Shown here piece by piece: positions 1 through 8,380 of a stretch of DNA of 64,000 bases; within the stretch, counting starts at the first letter, position 1; each line of letters starts with the position of its first letter. The notes below the pieces were generated by a model. It did no database searches, was not told where the DNA came from, and worked only from the letters and a program-made list of their open reading frames with translations. The position numbers and the translations under genes were made by a program. The stretch is from Desulfotignum sp. (lineage in GTDB: Bacteria; Desulfobacterota; Desulfobacteria; Desulfobacterales; Desulfobacteraceae), in the NCBI GenBank assembly GCA_018399285.1, contig JAGYOW010000008.1, positions 33,867 through 97,866 on the forward strand, written 5' to 3'.

Positions 1-1
1 G

Positions 2-859
2 GTAGCCATCTCCACGCTGATTGCGCTGGCCATCGGCAAAATTTTCACTACCTCGTTTTCCATCGGTTCCGGAGGCAGCGGCGGGGTGTTCGGCCCGTCC
101 GTAGTCATTGGCGGGGCCCTGGGGGGAGCGGTCGGCAAAATTTTTCATCTGCTGATCCCCTCCATTGTCACTCATCCGGGAGCGTTTGTGATTGTCGGCA
201 TGGCCGGTTTTTTCACGGCAGTATCCAACACCCCCATTTCCACCATCATCTTTGTCAGTGAGATGACCAATTCCTATCATCTGCTTTTACCCAGTCTGCT
301 GGTATGTTCATTGTGTTACCTGTTGTCCCAGCGGTTCACCATATTCAAAAATCAAGTCAAATCCCGGGTGGATTCGCCGGCCCATGCTGGAGAATTCATG
401 ATGGACATCCTCCAGACCATGAAGGTGGGCAGCCTGGACCATCTGATCAAAAAAGTTCAGTGTGTCAGTGAAAACATGTCATTTTCCGAATTCAAAACCC
501 TGTATCAGATCACCAAACAGCATTATTTTCCGGTACTGAACGCCAAGGGGGAATTTACCGGCATTTTTTCATCCAATGACATCCGGGAGGTCATTTTCAC
601 CATCCATATCGAAGATCTGGTGGTAATGAAAGATATCATGATTTCGGATCTGATCACCACCACCCCAGCCCAGGACCTGAACACGGTACTGCATAAACTC
701 ACGCAGAAAAACATTGATGCACTGCCGGTGGTGAATGAAACCAATCCCAAAGAACTGATCGGTCTGATCTACCGGCGGGATATCATCGCCCATTACAATC
801 AGCACATTCAAGGAATCCGGGCGGCACACTCAACAAATCAGAATTCCGATCCGGCGTGA
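2..859 (+). CDS. ClC-family chloride channel/antiporter with C-terminal CBS pair (5' end outside window)
   Basis: This is the 3' part of a voltage-gated-type ClC chloride channel or Cl-/H+ antiporter of the inner membrane. The open frame runs in from the left edge. Near its beginning it carries the glycine-rich stretch GSGGSGGVFGPS, which matches the ClC anion-filter signature (GxFxP). Hydrophobic helices follow, with TAVSNTPISTIIFVSEMT typical of the last membrane part. About 150 cytosolic residues then form two CBS modules, the second containing DALPVVNETNPKELIGLIYRRDI. The N-terminal membrane helices are missing because of the window edge, not truncation. It converges on truA with one base between the stops. 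Whether it is a channel or an exchanger cannot be told, because the glutamate-bearing segments are partly outside. Confidence 0.9.
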   Translation, partial: VAISTLIALAIGKIFTTSFSIGSGGSGGVFGPSVVIGGALGGAVGKIFHLLIPSIVTHPGAFVIVGMAGFFTAVSNTPISTIIFVSEMTNSYHLLLPSLLVCSLCYLLSQRFTIFKNQVKSRVDSPAHAGEFMMDILQTMKVGSLDHLIKKVQCVSENMSFSEFKTLYQITKQHYFPVLNAKGEFTGIFSSNDIREVIFTIHIEDLVVMKDIMISDLITTTPAQDLNTVLHKLTQKNIDALPVVNETNPKELIGLIYRRDIIAHYNQHIQGIRAAHSTNQNSDPA

Positions 860-860
860 T

Positions 861-1604
861 TTATTCATAGTTTACCTGTTTGAGAAACAATCCCTGGGCC
901 GGTGCGGTTGCTCCGGCCAGAGACCGGTCTTTTGCCGACAGAATCTGTTCAAACATGACAGGAGTCACTTTTCCAAACCCTGCATCCACCAGTGTTCCCA
1001 TCAGATTCCGAACCATGTTTTTTAAAAATCCATTGGCGCAGATCCTGAATACCAGCCGGTCACAATCCAGCCGATCCATCCGTGCCATGAACACCGTCCG
1101 GACAGTGGATTTTCTGGGAGATCCCGCATTTTCAAATGATTTAAAATCATGGGTGCCGCATATCGATTCACAGCACTGGTTCATCACGTCCATATCCAAT
1201 GAACGGTGAATGTGCCAGACATAATTTTTACCGACGGCACAGGGGGTTTCCCGGTTCAGAATATAATAGTGGTATTCCTTGGAAACCGCAGAATATTGTG
1301 CATGAAATGTATCAGGCACCCGGTGGCATGCTGTTAAGACAATGGGAAGTTTCATCAGGCTGTTGACCCCTTTTTTCAGCATCTGGGCTGCCAGAGCTGT
1401 GTCTGCACAAAAAGAAGCCACCTGGCCCAATGCATGGACCCCGGCATCGGTGCGACCGGAGCCGGCAAGGGTAATGGGCTGGTTGAGTATCCTGGACAAT
1501 ACTTTTTCCAGCTCTCCTTGAACGGTGATGTTTTCCGGTTGCCGCTGCCATCCGGAAAACCCGGTACCGTCATACTCGATGATCAGTTTAAAGGTCTGGA
1601 TCAT
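861..1604 (-). CDS. truA: tRNA pseudouridine(38-40) synthase TruA
   Basis: TruA converts uridines 38-40 in the tRNA anticodon stem to pseudouridine. The protein (247 aa from the chosen start) opens with the family pattern FKLIIEYDGTGFSGWQ. It has the catalytic-aspartate motif GRTDAGVHALGQ and later FLKNMVRNLMGTLVDAG, all diagnostic. The frame is open up to 1688, but the first 28 residues of that longer reading do not resemble TruA. The ATG at 1604 puts the conserved core at the expected distance, so I start there. This start overlaps the end of the upstream marR gene by 17 bp, suggesting one minus-strand transcript. Confidence 0.93.
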   Translation of the reverse strand: MIQTFKLIIEYDGTGFSGWQRQPENITVQGELEKVLSRILNQPITLAGSGRTDAGVHALGQVASFCADTALAAQMLKKGVNSLMKLPIVLTACHRVPDTFHAQYSAVSKEYHYYILNRETPCAVGKNYVWHIHRSLDMDVMNQCCESICGTHDFKSFENAGSPRKSTVRTVFMARMDRLDCDRLVFRICANGFLKNMVRNLMGTLVDAGFGKVTPVMFEQILSAKDRSLAGATAPAQGLFLKQVNYE

Positions 1605-2073
1605 GACCGGTATCAGATGCAAAATCTTTGGCCAGCTTAGCGTTGGCCTGATTGATCTGCCGGGCCAGGTTGTGGATGGTTTCATCACCCAGAATTCGGG
1701 TATAGTTCAGATAAAAGTCCTTGTATGCCTGGGCAATGGCAGGTTTAAGTGCCAGCCCTTTGTCGGTGGGAAATATGGCAACGGTTTTGCCGTGTTTTTT
1801 TCTTTTTACGAGTTTTTTTTTGGCCAACGCATCAATGAACCGGGTGATGGTGGAGGGTGTCAGCTGCAACAGGATTCCCAGTTTCTTGGGATTGATGCCG
1901 GGATTATCATACAGAATCAAAAGAAACGATGCATGGGCCGGAGAGAGTTTCAACGAAGCAAACCCGGCTTCCGCCAGTTTCAGCAGTTGCCGTGAAAATG
2001 TATTGACACTGTAAAACAGGCAGTCTTCCAGAAAATGCAGGGAATCATCTCTGTGAGATGTGTCTTCAGCCAT
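1588..2073 (-). CDS. MarR-family transcriptional regulator
   Basis: This 161-residue protein has a winged helix-turn-helix of the MarR type. The segment LSPAHASFLLILYDNPGINPKKLGILLQL is followed by the recognition-helix region TPSTITRFIDALAKKKLVKR, and then by the wing and a charged C-terminal helix used for dimerisation. MarR proteins usually repress a nearby gene and release DNA when they bind a small phenolic or related ligand. Here the gene overlaps truA downstream and faces a 517 bp gap toward argJ, so its target is not evident. No palindromic operator was identified with confidence. The ATG at 2073 has only a weak ribosome-binding site (GAG about 7 bp upstream). Confidence 0.85.
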   Translation of the reverse strand: MAEDTSHRDDSLHFLEDCLFYSVNTFSRQLLKLAEAGFASLKLSPAHASFLLILYDNPGINPKKLGILLQLTPSTITRFIDALAKKKLVKRKKHGKTVAIFPTDKGLALKPAIAQAYKDFYLNYTRILGDETIHNLARQINQANAKLAKDFASDTGHDPDL

Positions 2074-2261
2074 GGTTACTCAGATCGTCAGTAAACCGTT
2101 TTTGAACACATCCATATCATACACCATCCTTTTTCCCGGGTTTTGATTTCCATCAGGCACTCAAAAACTGAATCAGCAGTTTTTTATATCTGCCACAGGG
2201 GCCAGAGCAATATCTTCCATTATATTGTGTCCGTTTAATCAAGTCGTTCTGTTGATCAAAT

Positions 2262-2288
2262 CTGACAAAGGTTTTGGCTTACTATAAT
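2262..2288 (+). promoter_or_regulatory. Possible sigma70 promoter upstream of argJ
   Basis: CTGACA at 2262-2267 and a perfect TATAAT at 2283-2288 are separated by 15 bp, which is shorter than the ideal 17. The site lies about 300 bp before argJ, so a long leader would result. The -10 box is good and the overall call is weak. Confidence 0.25.
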
Positions 2289-2295
2289 AGTATCC

Positions 2296-2385
2296 CTATG
2301 CATAATCAACACCCAGTTGTTTTAATTGGTCGACAATGGCATTGAGAACATCTTCGGTTTGACCCCGCATATAAAAAAATTCCAT
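2296..2385 (-). CDS. Possible 29-residue small ORF or gene remnant
   Basis: From ATG at 2385 to TAG at 2296 the minus strand reads a short peptide whose C-terminal half, EDVLNAIVDQLKQLGVDYA, looks like a genuine amphipathic helix. No Shine-Dalgarno sequence precedes it. It could be a tiny gene, or the 3' end of a gene whose 5' part is lost or frameshifted. I do not recognise the family. Confidence 0.2.
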   Translation of the reverse strand: MEFFYMRGQTEDVLNAIVDQLKQLGVDYA

Positions 2386-2590
2386 GGAAAATGATTTAAG
2401 AAAAATGATATCTTTTTTCCAACCCCTTGCGGCAGGCGGTCAAATAAGAGGCACCGGCAAACTGCAGTCAGGTATTTTTCTTCTGATGAATACCAATGAA
2501 AATAATCCTTGTCAATCCATTTACACCACACGCAACCAAGGCTATAATCCTTTATTTTCAAATATGGACGGGTCAAAAAAGGTGGTTGAC

Positions 2591-3772
2591 ATGAAGGGGT
2601 TTGCGTTTGCCGGCATCCATGCCGGAATCAAAAAAAACGGGATCAAAGATCTGGGATTGATTCTTTGTGAAAAACCGGCCGCTGCCGCAGCAGTGTTCAC
2701 CAGAAATCAGGTCAAGGCCGCTCCGGTGATTTTAGGCCATCAAATGATACAAAAAGGGGCCTGCCAGGCCGTGCTGGTAAACTCCGGCAACGCCAACTGC
2801 TTCACCGGCGCACAAGGCATTGAAGATGCCCGCCGCACTATCCGGATCGTGGCAGATACATTCGGGATTCCCCGGGATCTGGTGATGGTGTCTTCCACCG
2901 GGGTGATCGGTGCCCCGCTGCCCATGGATAAATTTGAAACCGGGATACCTCAGCTGAAAACACAGATCCACACCGGTACGCTGACAGATTTTGCCACCGC
3001 CATTCTCACCACGGATCTTACCATTAAAACCGTTGAGATGACCGCAGATATCGACACGGACCTGGGCCGGCAGACCATTGCCATGAAAGGGGTAGCCAAG
3101 GGATCTGGCATGATCAGACCGGACATGGCCACCATGCTGGCCTATGTGCTCACCGATGCCCATATCCGCGCTTCAGATCTGAAGCAGGCACTGACCACAG
3201 CCTGTGATAAAACCTTTAACCGCATCACTGTGGACGGGGACACTTCCACCAATGATACGTTGCTGTGCCTGGCAGGGGGTACGGGCAATGCCCATATCAA
3301 CGATGGTCCTTCCCGGGCCGTGTTTCAGGATTTGCTGGAAAAAGTTTGCATGGATCTGGCCAGACAAATTGTCAGAGACGGGGAGGGGGCCACCAAACTG
3401 GTACAGATCACCGTGAAAGGCGCTGCCACAAAACAGGATGCGTTCAAGGCGGCAGAAGCCATTGCCCATTCCAACCTGGTCAAGACCGCCGTTTATGGAG
3501 AAGACCCCAACTGGGGAAGAATCACGGCAGCAGCCGGCCGGTCCGGGGCTGTGGTGGACCCGGGCCGGATGGATCTGTTTTTTGATACCGTGGCCCTGGT
3601 CATTCAGGGAAAATGGCAGGGAAAAGCAGCGGAAAAACAAGCCGCAGAAATCATGAAAGCATCGGAGATCTCCATGACCCTGGATCTGAATCTGGGAGCG
3701 CACACGGATCAATTTCTGTTCTGCGATTTCAGTGAGAATTATGTCAAAATCAATGCCGACTACCGGTCCTGA
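2591..3772 (+). CDS. argJ: Bifunctional ornithine acetyltransferase/N-acetylglutamate synthase ArgJ
   Basis: ArgJ transfers the acetyl group from N-acetylornithine to glutamate, closing the acetyl cycle of arginine synthesis; bifunctional forms also use acetyl-CoA. The motif KGSGMIRPDMATMLAYVLTDA holds the alanine-threonine bond at which ArgJ cleaves itself, with the threonine becoming the nucleophile. The C-terminal half has the conserved NWGRI. The start at 2591 gives 393 residues, normal for the family, and is preceded by AGGTGG six bases upstream. The longer open frame from 2384 adds about 70 unrelated residues. The last 32 bp overlap the next gene. No other arg genes lie nearby. Confidence 0.93.
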   Translation: MKGFAFAGIHAGIKKNGIKDLGLILCEKPAAAAAVFTRNQVKAAPVILGHQMIQKGACQAVLVNSGNANCFTGAQGIEDARRTIRIVADTFGIPRDLVMVSSTGVIGAPLPMDKFETGIPQLKTQIHTGTLTDFATAILTTDLTIKTVEMTADIDTDLGRQTIAMKGVAKGSGMIRPDMATMLAYVLTDAHIRASDLKQALTTACDKTFNRITVDGDTSTNDTLLCLAGGTGNAHINDGPSRAVFQDLLEKVCMDLARQIVRDGEGATKLVQITVKGAATKQDAFKAAEAIAHSNLVKTAVYGEDPNWGRITAAAGRSGAVVDPGRMDLFFDTVALVIQGKWQGKAAEKQAAEIMKASEISMTLDLNLGAHTDQFLFCDFSENYVKINADYRS

Positions 3773-4484
3773 ACCTGAAAATCAGCCCATGCGGCTGCAG
3801 AAATTTCTGGCCCGAGCCGGGGTAAGTTCCCGGCGGGCGGCCGAAGATTTGATTGTCAACGGCCGTATCCGGGTCAACGGAAACCGGGTCACTACCCTGG
3901 GCACCAAGGTCTCTCCCGGAACGGATGTGGTTCAGTTTGACAAGACCCGGGTCTGCCTGCCCCAAAAAAAAGCATTCATCTATATTGCCGTCAACAAACC
4001 CGTGGGCGTGGTCACCTCCTGTGCCAGAAAACACGGGGACAAAATCATTCTGGACCTGGTGACCCTGCCGGACCGGATTTTTCCGGTGGGACGGCTGGAC
4101 AAGGATTCCCAGGGACTGGTACTGCTTACCAATGACGGGGACCTGCACAACAAACTGTCCCATCCCTCTCACAATCATGAAAAAGAATACAAAGTGACCA
4201 CGGTCCATCCGGTCAAAGACACAGACCTGGCGGCCATGGCCAAGGGTATGATCCTTCAGGGGAAAAAAACCCGGAAAGCCCGGGTTAAAAGAATCTCCGA
4301 CACACAGTTCATCCTGGTGCTCAAACAGGGGCTGAACCGCCAGATCCGAAAGATGGTGGGCAAAAGCGGAAACCGGGTCGCTGTGCTGGAACGGGTCCGC
4401 ATGGCCAATGTGACTTTAGGCAATCTCGCCCCCGGGGCCTGGCGTTACCTGACCCCGGAAGAAATCAAAGGGCTAACCCAGTGA
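3741..4484 (+). CDS. rluF: RsuA/RluF-family 23S rRNA pseudouridine synthase
   Basis: The N-terminal S4 RNA-binding domain (MRLQKFLARAGVSSRRAAED, with NGRIRVNG) is followed by a pseudouridine synthase domain. The catalytic aspartate lies in PVGRLDKDSQGLVLLTNDGD, and the late motif GLNRQIRKM is present. The sequences NHEKEYKVT and LERVRMANVTLG resemble E. coli RluF, which modifies U2604 of 23S rRNA, more than RluB or RsuA; the exact target is inferred. ATG 3741, inside the argJ end, follows a modest GTGAG ribosome-binding site. Other candidates are GTG 3732, ATG 3753 and ATG 3789. The gene end overlaps the end of trpS by 12 bp. Confidence 0.85.
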   Translation: MSKSMPTTGPEPENQPMRLQKFLARAGVSSRRAAEDLIVNGRIRVNGNRVTTLGTKVSPGTDVVQFDKTRVCLPQKKAFIYIAVNKPVGVVTSCARKHGDKIILDLVTLPDRIFPVGRLDKDSQGLVLLTNDGDLHNKLSHPSHNHEKEYKVTTVHPVKDTDLAAMAKGMILQGKKTRKARVKRISDTQFILVLKQGLNRQIRKMVGKSGNRVAVLERVRMANVTLGNLAPGAWRYLTPEEIKGLTQ

Positions 4485-5483
4485 CCGGATCCCGATAGCG
4501 GACCGGATCTTTTGCAGAAACGGCACGGAAAAGGCTCTGGCTTTTTCCGCCCCTTTGGCCAGAATCTCTTCAATATCTGTTGGATTTTTGATCAACTCAT
4601 TATACCGTTGCCGGGGTTCGGCCAGAATGGCGTTGATATACTCGAACAATTCCTGTTTCATCACCCCCCAGGCAATCCCTTCCCGGTACCGGTCCGCCAT
4701 GGCACGGGTTTCCTCTTGAGTGGCAAAGGCGCGATAAATGGAGAACAAGGTACAGGTATCCGGGTCTTTGGGTTCATCCGGGCCCAGAGAGTTGGTCTGG
4801 ATCTTCATGATCATTTTACGCAGTCTTTTTTCCGTGTCAAACAGCGGAATAAAATTGTTGTAGCTTTTGCTCATTTTTCGGCCGTCCAGACCGGACAGGA
4901 CGGCGGTATTGTCATCCACCACCACCTCGGGCAGAACAAACAGGTTTTCATACACATGGTTGAAACGGGCCGCGATATCCCTGGTCATCTCCAGATGCTG
5001 AATCTGGTCTTTTCCCACCGGAACTTTGCCGGCGTTGAACATCAGAATGTCGGCCGCCATGAGAATGGGGTATGAAAACAATCCCATGGTAATGGCCTGG
5101 TCCGGGTCTTTTTTTCCGTCGGCTTCATTTTCCTGAACCTTTGCCTTGTAGGCATGGGCCCGGTTCATGAGACCTTTGGCGGTAAGACACGTGAGAATCC
5201 ATGTCAGTTCCGGGATTTCAGGGATATCCGACTGCCGGTAGAACACGCAGTTGTCATGATCCAGACCCAGGGCGATCCAGGCGGCGGCGATCTCCAGCGT
5301 GGACTGCTGCCGTTTTTCAGGATCATGATTTTTGATCAATGAGTGGTAGTCTGCCAGAAAATAATATGAGGTCAGGTCCGGATTTTTGCTGGTGGCCACA
5401 GCCGGCCGGATGGCTCCTACGAAATTACCCAAGTGCGGGGTGCCGCTGGTGGTGATGCCGGTCAGAAAATCTGCATTTTTCAT
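4473..5483 (-). CDS. trpS: Tryptophan-tRNA ligase
   Basis: TrpS is a class I aminoacyl-tRNA synthetase that charges tRNA-Trp. The protein is 336 residues, the normal size. It has the HIGH-type ATP-binding motif as TSGTPHLGNFVGAI near residue 15 and the KMSKS loop in GRKMSKSYNN near residue 205. The central helices (LTAKGLMNRAHAYK, GKDQIQHLEMTRDIA) match the tryptophan-binding region. It converges with the rluF-like gene, sharing 12 bp at the 3' ends. The next gene upstream on the same strand stops 73 bp before its start. Confidence 0.95.
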   Translation of the reverse strand: MKNADFLTGITTSGTPHLGNFVGAIRPAVATSKNPDLTSYYFLADYHSLIKNHDPEKRQQSTLEIAAAWIALGLDHDNCVFYRQSDIPEIPELTWILTCLTAKGLMNRAHAYKAKVQENEADGKKDPDQAITMGLFSYPILMAADILMFNAGKVPVGKDQIQHLEMTRDIAARFNHVYENLFVLPEVVVDDNTAVLSGLDGRKMSKSYNNFIPLFDTEKRLRKMIMKIQTNSLGPDEPKDPDTCTLFSIYRAFATQEETRAMADRYREGIAWGVMKQELFEYINAILAEPRQRYNELIKNPTDIEEILAKGAEKARAFSVPFLQKIRSAIGIRSLG

Positions 5484-5556
5484 TCAATTATCTTTCATCA
5501 TCAAAAATTTACGTAAAAAAAATGGATTCAACCATAAAGTGCCGGTTTTATCAATA

Positions 5557-8229
5557 TCAAATCATGTTGTTTTCCCGGGCATATTTTATGGCAAAATCCA
5601 TCTCTTTTTCCCGGGTATCCAGGTGGCCGTCCAGCTTGGCATTACGCACTTCATTTAAAATCTTTGTAAAGGCCGGCCCGGGTGTCACTCCGATCAGGAT
5701 CAGATCTTTGCCCCGGATTTTGGGTGTCACATGACGGAATTGGGTATAGAAATTGGAGATATCCCTGCGAACCGCCTCATTTTTTGTCAATGCCATCATA
5801 TACAGGACAAACACAGTATTGAAATTGATCAATGCCCAGTAAAGCTTCTGCCGGGAAACCGGATGATTGGACTCGATGAAACCCAGCCGGTTTTCCGCCT
5901 TGTACCGTGTTTCCAGCAGCAACTGCCGTTCTCCCACCGGAATCATAAGCCGGTCACAGATCTGTTCACTGACCTTGAAGGTGCACCGATGGAGCAGCAC
6001 CATGAAATACACGGCCCATCGGGGATAGGTTTCCTGCACATACAACAGATCATGCCAGGTCAGGGTTTTGTTGACAGATTCCAGTATCTGGTAGGTGGCG
6101 GGAGTAATTTCCAGCCGGGGATGAATCACTTTTTCAAGCCCGTAAACCGTCATACTTCGAATGGCGGGAATGGGATCTTCCTCACTGAAAATCTGCTTGA
6201 GTTCTGACAGGACCCGCAGGCCGCTCAGGTTTTTGAAACAATCCACTTTAATGGCATTGCGAATCAGGTTGGCGGTCACCTTGCCGATGTCGAATCCAAA
6301 CCGGTTGGCAAACTTGATGGCCCGGAATATCCGGGTGGGATCCTCCACAAAACTTAAATTGTGAATGGTGCGGATGGTTTTGTCTTTCAAGTCCCTTGTG
6401 GCTCCGAAATAATCGATCAGGGTACCGAAGGTATCGGCATTCAGGCTCAAAGCCAGGGTGTTGATGGTGAAATCCCTGCGGGCCAGGTCCCGTTTGATGG
6501 AGCTTTTCTCCACAATGGGCAGGGCTGCGGGAAAATCATAATATTCCAGCCGGGCCGATGCCACATCCACTTTAATCTGCTCGGAAACAATAACCACAGC
6601 CGTACCGAATTTTTTATGCGTATTCACCCGGCAGTTCAATTTTTCAGCCACATATCTGGCAAAAGCGATGCCGTCGCCTTCCACCACAATATCAATGTCA
6701 TCCACGGTTCGCTGCAAAAGCAGATCCCGGACAAACCCGCCCACCACATACAGGTTAAGCCCCAGTTCGTCACCGGCCATGCCGATGGATTTAAGCAGAT
6801 CCATGGTCCGGTCGTCCAGACGCTGGGCCATGAGATTATGAATCCGGCGTTTCCGGGCATTCTGTTTTTTAAACACCAGCTGATCCGTGCGTTTCACGGC
6901 TTTGTCATGCTGTACCAGAAAATTGAGCAGGTCCGTGCGGGTGATGACCCCCTTGATTTCTTCATGATCGATCACCGGAATGATCCGCTGTTTTTTTTCA
7001 ATGATCTGGTATTCGATTTCAGCCAGGTTGGCATCTGAGGAAATAAATGTGGCTTCCGAGTTCATGTACTCTTCCACCGGCCGGGCCTTGAGCTGATGAA
7101 ACAGGATTTTTTCCACCACCTGGCGGGTGATGTATCCTTCATAGGAACCGGAGTCAGGATCCACCACCAGCAGGGTGTTGATATTATACCGGGTCATGGT
7201 GTTGCCGGCCTGTTCACAGGAAGCGCCCGGTTCAATGGTGATGGCCGGAGAAGACATCAAAGAGCGCGCCACCTGGATCTGCCGGGTTTCTTTTTTCAAC
7301 TGATCGATGAGCAGATGCTCCACCTGGGTCAGCGTATGGTTCTCGATTTTGGCGGACGCGGCATAGGCGTGGCCCCCGCCGCCGAACATGGACAGAATCC
7401 GGCCCACATCCACCTCGGGGATCCGGTTCCTGGCAATGATATGCACCTTGTTTCCCATAAGCACCACGGCAAAATACAATTCCAGATTTTCCATACGCAT
7501 CACTTTCTGAACAATGGATGCCAGATCCGTGATATAGGTATTCGAAGAGATGGTGGAGATATGAACATCCAGCCCGTTGATCTGGTGCCGGGTCATTTCA
7601 TTGAGCAGATCATTGAGCCAGGAGATCTGTTCCGCTTTGATTTCTCTGACCACCAGGCTGACGACGGTATTGAGGCTGGCTCCGCAGCCCAGCAGAAATC
7701 CGGCCTGGATGAAGTCCGCCGGTGTGGTGGAAGCGTATGTAAACACCCCGGTGTCTTCATAGATGCCCAACGCCATGACCGTGGCTTCTTCCGGAGTGAT
7801 CGAAATATTTTTTTTCTGAAGGATTTCGCACAGGATGGTGGTGGTAGCACCATAGGATTTAAAAACTTCCATAGTCGGTGTCACATCATCAGGCCCGGGC
7901 GGATGGTGGTCATACACATGGATAACCACCTCTTTTTTTTCCAGCAGTTCTTTCACACCGGCAAGCCGATTTTTCTGGCGGGTGTCCACCAGCACCAGAG
8001 TTGAGGTGTCTGAAAAATCAATGAGGGCCGGGTCTGCCATGTTGAACAGATACCCCATGGAATGAATGAAAAAATCCCGCAGGGTTTTTTCCTGGGATCC
8101 GGGGAAAATGATCCGGGCGTCCGGATAGAGCTTCTGAGCCGCGAGCATGGCGGCGATGGCATCATAATCCGCATTCACATGACTGGTAATAATGGTTTTG
8201 GCGGTATGGCCTTTTTTTTTGGGAACCAC
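5557..8229 (-). CDS. DHH/DHHA1-CBS-CBS-tRNA nucleotidyltransferase (poly(A) polymerase family) fusion
   Basis: This 890-residue protein joins three modules. Residues 1-300 are a DHH/DHHA1 phosphoesterase, with the metal ligands in HVNADYDA (17-24), VDTR (81-84) and YDHHPPG (106-112), and the substrate loop GGGGHAYAA (283-291). Residues about 320-440 are two CBS modules. From about 480 there is a class II tRNA nucleotidyltransferase/poly(A) polymerase: VVGGFVRDLL (495-504), catalytic DIDIVVEGDG (511-520), then RRDFTINTLAL and EDPTRIFRAIKFANRFGF. The last module adds A, or CCA, to tRNA 3' ends; fused forms in deltaproteobacteria are often A-adding. The DHH part probably hydrolyses short RNA or cyclic dinucleotides. 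All catalytic residues look intact. Whether the two activities are coupled is unknown. Confidence 0.9.
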   Translation of the reverse strand: MVPKKKGHTAKTIITSHVNADYDAIAAMLAAQKLYPDARIIFPGSQEKTLRDFFIHSMGYLFNMADPALIDFSDTSTLVLVDTRQKNRLAGVKELLEKKEVVIHVYDHHPPGPDDVTPTMEVFKSYGATTTILCEILQKKNISITPEEATVMALGIYEDTGVFTYASTTPADFIQAGFLLGCGASLNTVVSLVVREIKAEQISWLNDLLNEMTRHQINGLDVHISTISSNTYITDLASIVQKVMRMENLELYFAVVLMGNKVHIIARNRIPEVDVGRILSMFGGGGHAYAASAKIENHTLTQVEHLLIDQLKKETRQIQVARSLMSSPAITIEPGASCEQAGNTMTRYNINTLLVVDPDSGSYEGYITRQVVEKILFHQLKARPVEEYMNSEATFISSDANLAEIEYQIIEKKQRIIPVIDHEEIKGVITRTDLLNFLVQHDKAVKRTDQLVFKKQNARKRRIHNLMAQRLDDRTMDLLKSIGMAGDELGLNLYVVGGFVRDLLLQRTVDDIDIVVEGDGIAFARYVAEKLNCRVNTHKKFGTAVVIVSEQIKVDVASARLEYYDFPAALPIVEKSSIKRDLARRDFTINTLALSLNADTFGTLIDYFGATRDLKDKTIRTIHNLSFVEDPTRIFRAIKFANRFGFDIGKVTANLIRNAIKVDCFKNLSGLRVLSELKQIFSEEDPIPAIRSMTVYGLEKVIHPRLEITPATYQILESVNKTLTWHDLLYVQETYPRWAVYFMVLLHRCTFKVSEQICDRLMIPVGERQLLLETRYKAENRLGFIESNHPVSRQKLYWALINFNTVFVLYMMALTKNEAVRRDISNFYTQFRHVTPKIRGKDLILIGVTPGPAFTKILNEVRNAKLDGHLDTREKEMDFAIKYARENNMI

Positions 8230-8380
8230 GTAACAACTCCTGTTGAGATTGAATATCGGATGTTATATAGACTATCTGTATGTAATTTACAAATAATACG
8301 ATCCCCGGTTAAAACACATCTGCAGCCGGGCCGATGATTCGGCTCCGACCTGCAAAACAACCCTGATTGAAGGATACGTT

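Larger units (their letters stand above)
2074..2590. other. Divergent gap between marR and argJ
   Basis: This 517 bp stretch is AT-richer than its flanks and has no convincing full gene. It holds a possible forward promoter at 2262-2288 and a 29-codon minus-strand reading frame at 2296-2385, both described separately. The argJ frame stays open upstream to 2384, but the extra residues do not look like ArgJ. An 84-codon minus-strand frame at 2322-2576 resembles no family I know. Confidence 0.5.

Noticed and set aside
2322..2576. An 84-codon minus-strand frame in the marR-argJ gap
   Set aside because: Unusual composition (many Trp, Cys, Phe, Lys), no ribosome-binding site, and it conflicts with a better-looking short peptide in another frame.
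7096..8004. A 302-codon plus-strand frame inside the nucleotidyltransferase fusion gene
   Set aside because: It is antisense to a protein with complete conserved motifs, has no family resemblance, and is rich in His, Gly and Gln, as expected of a shadow frame.
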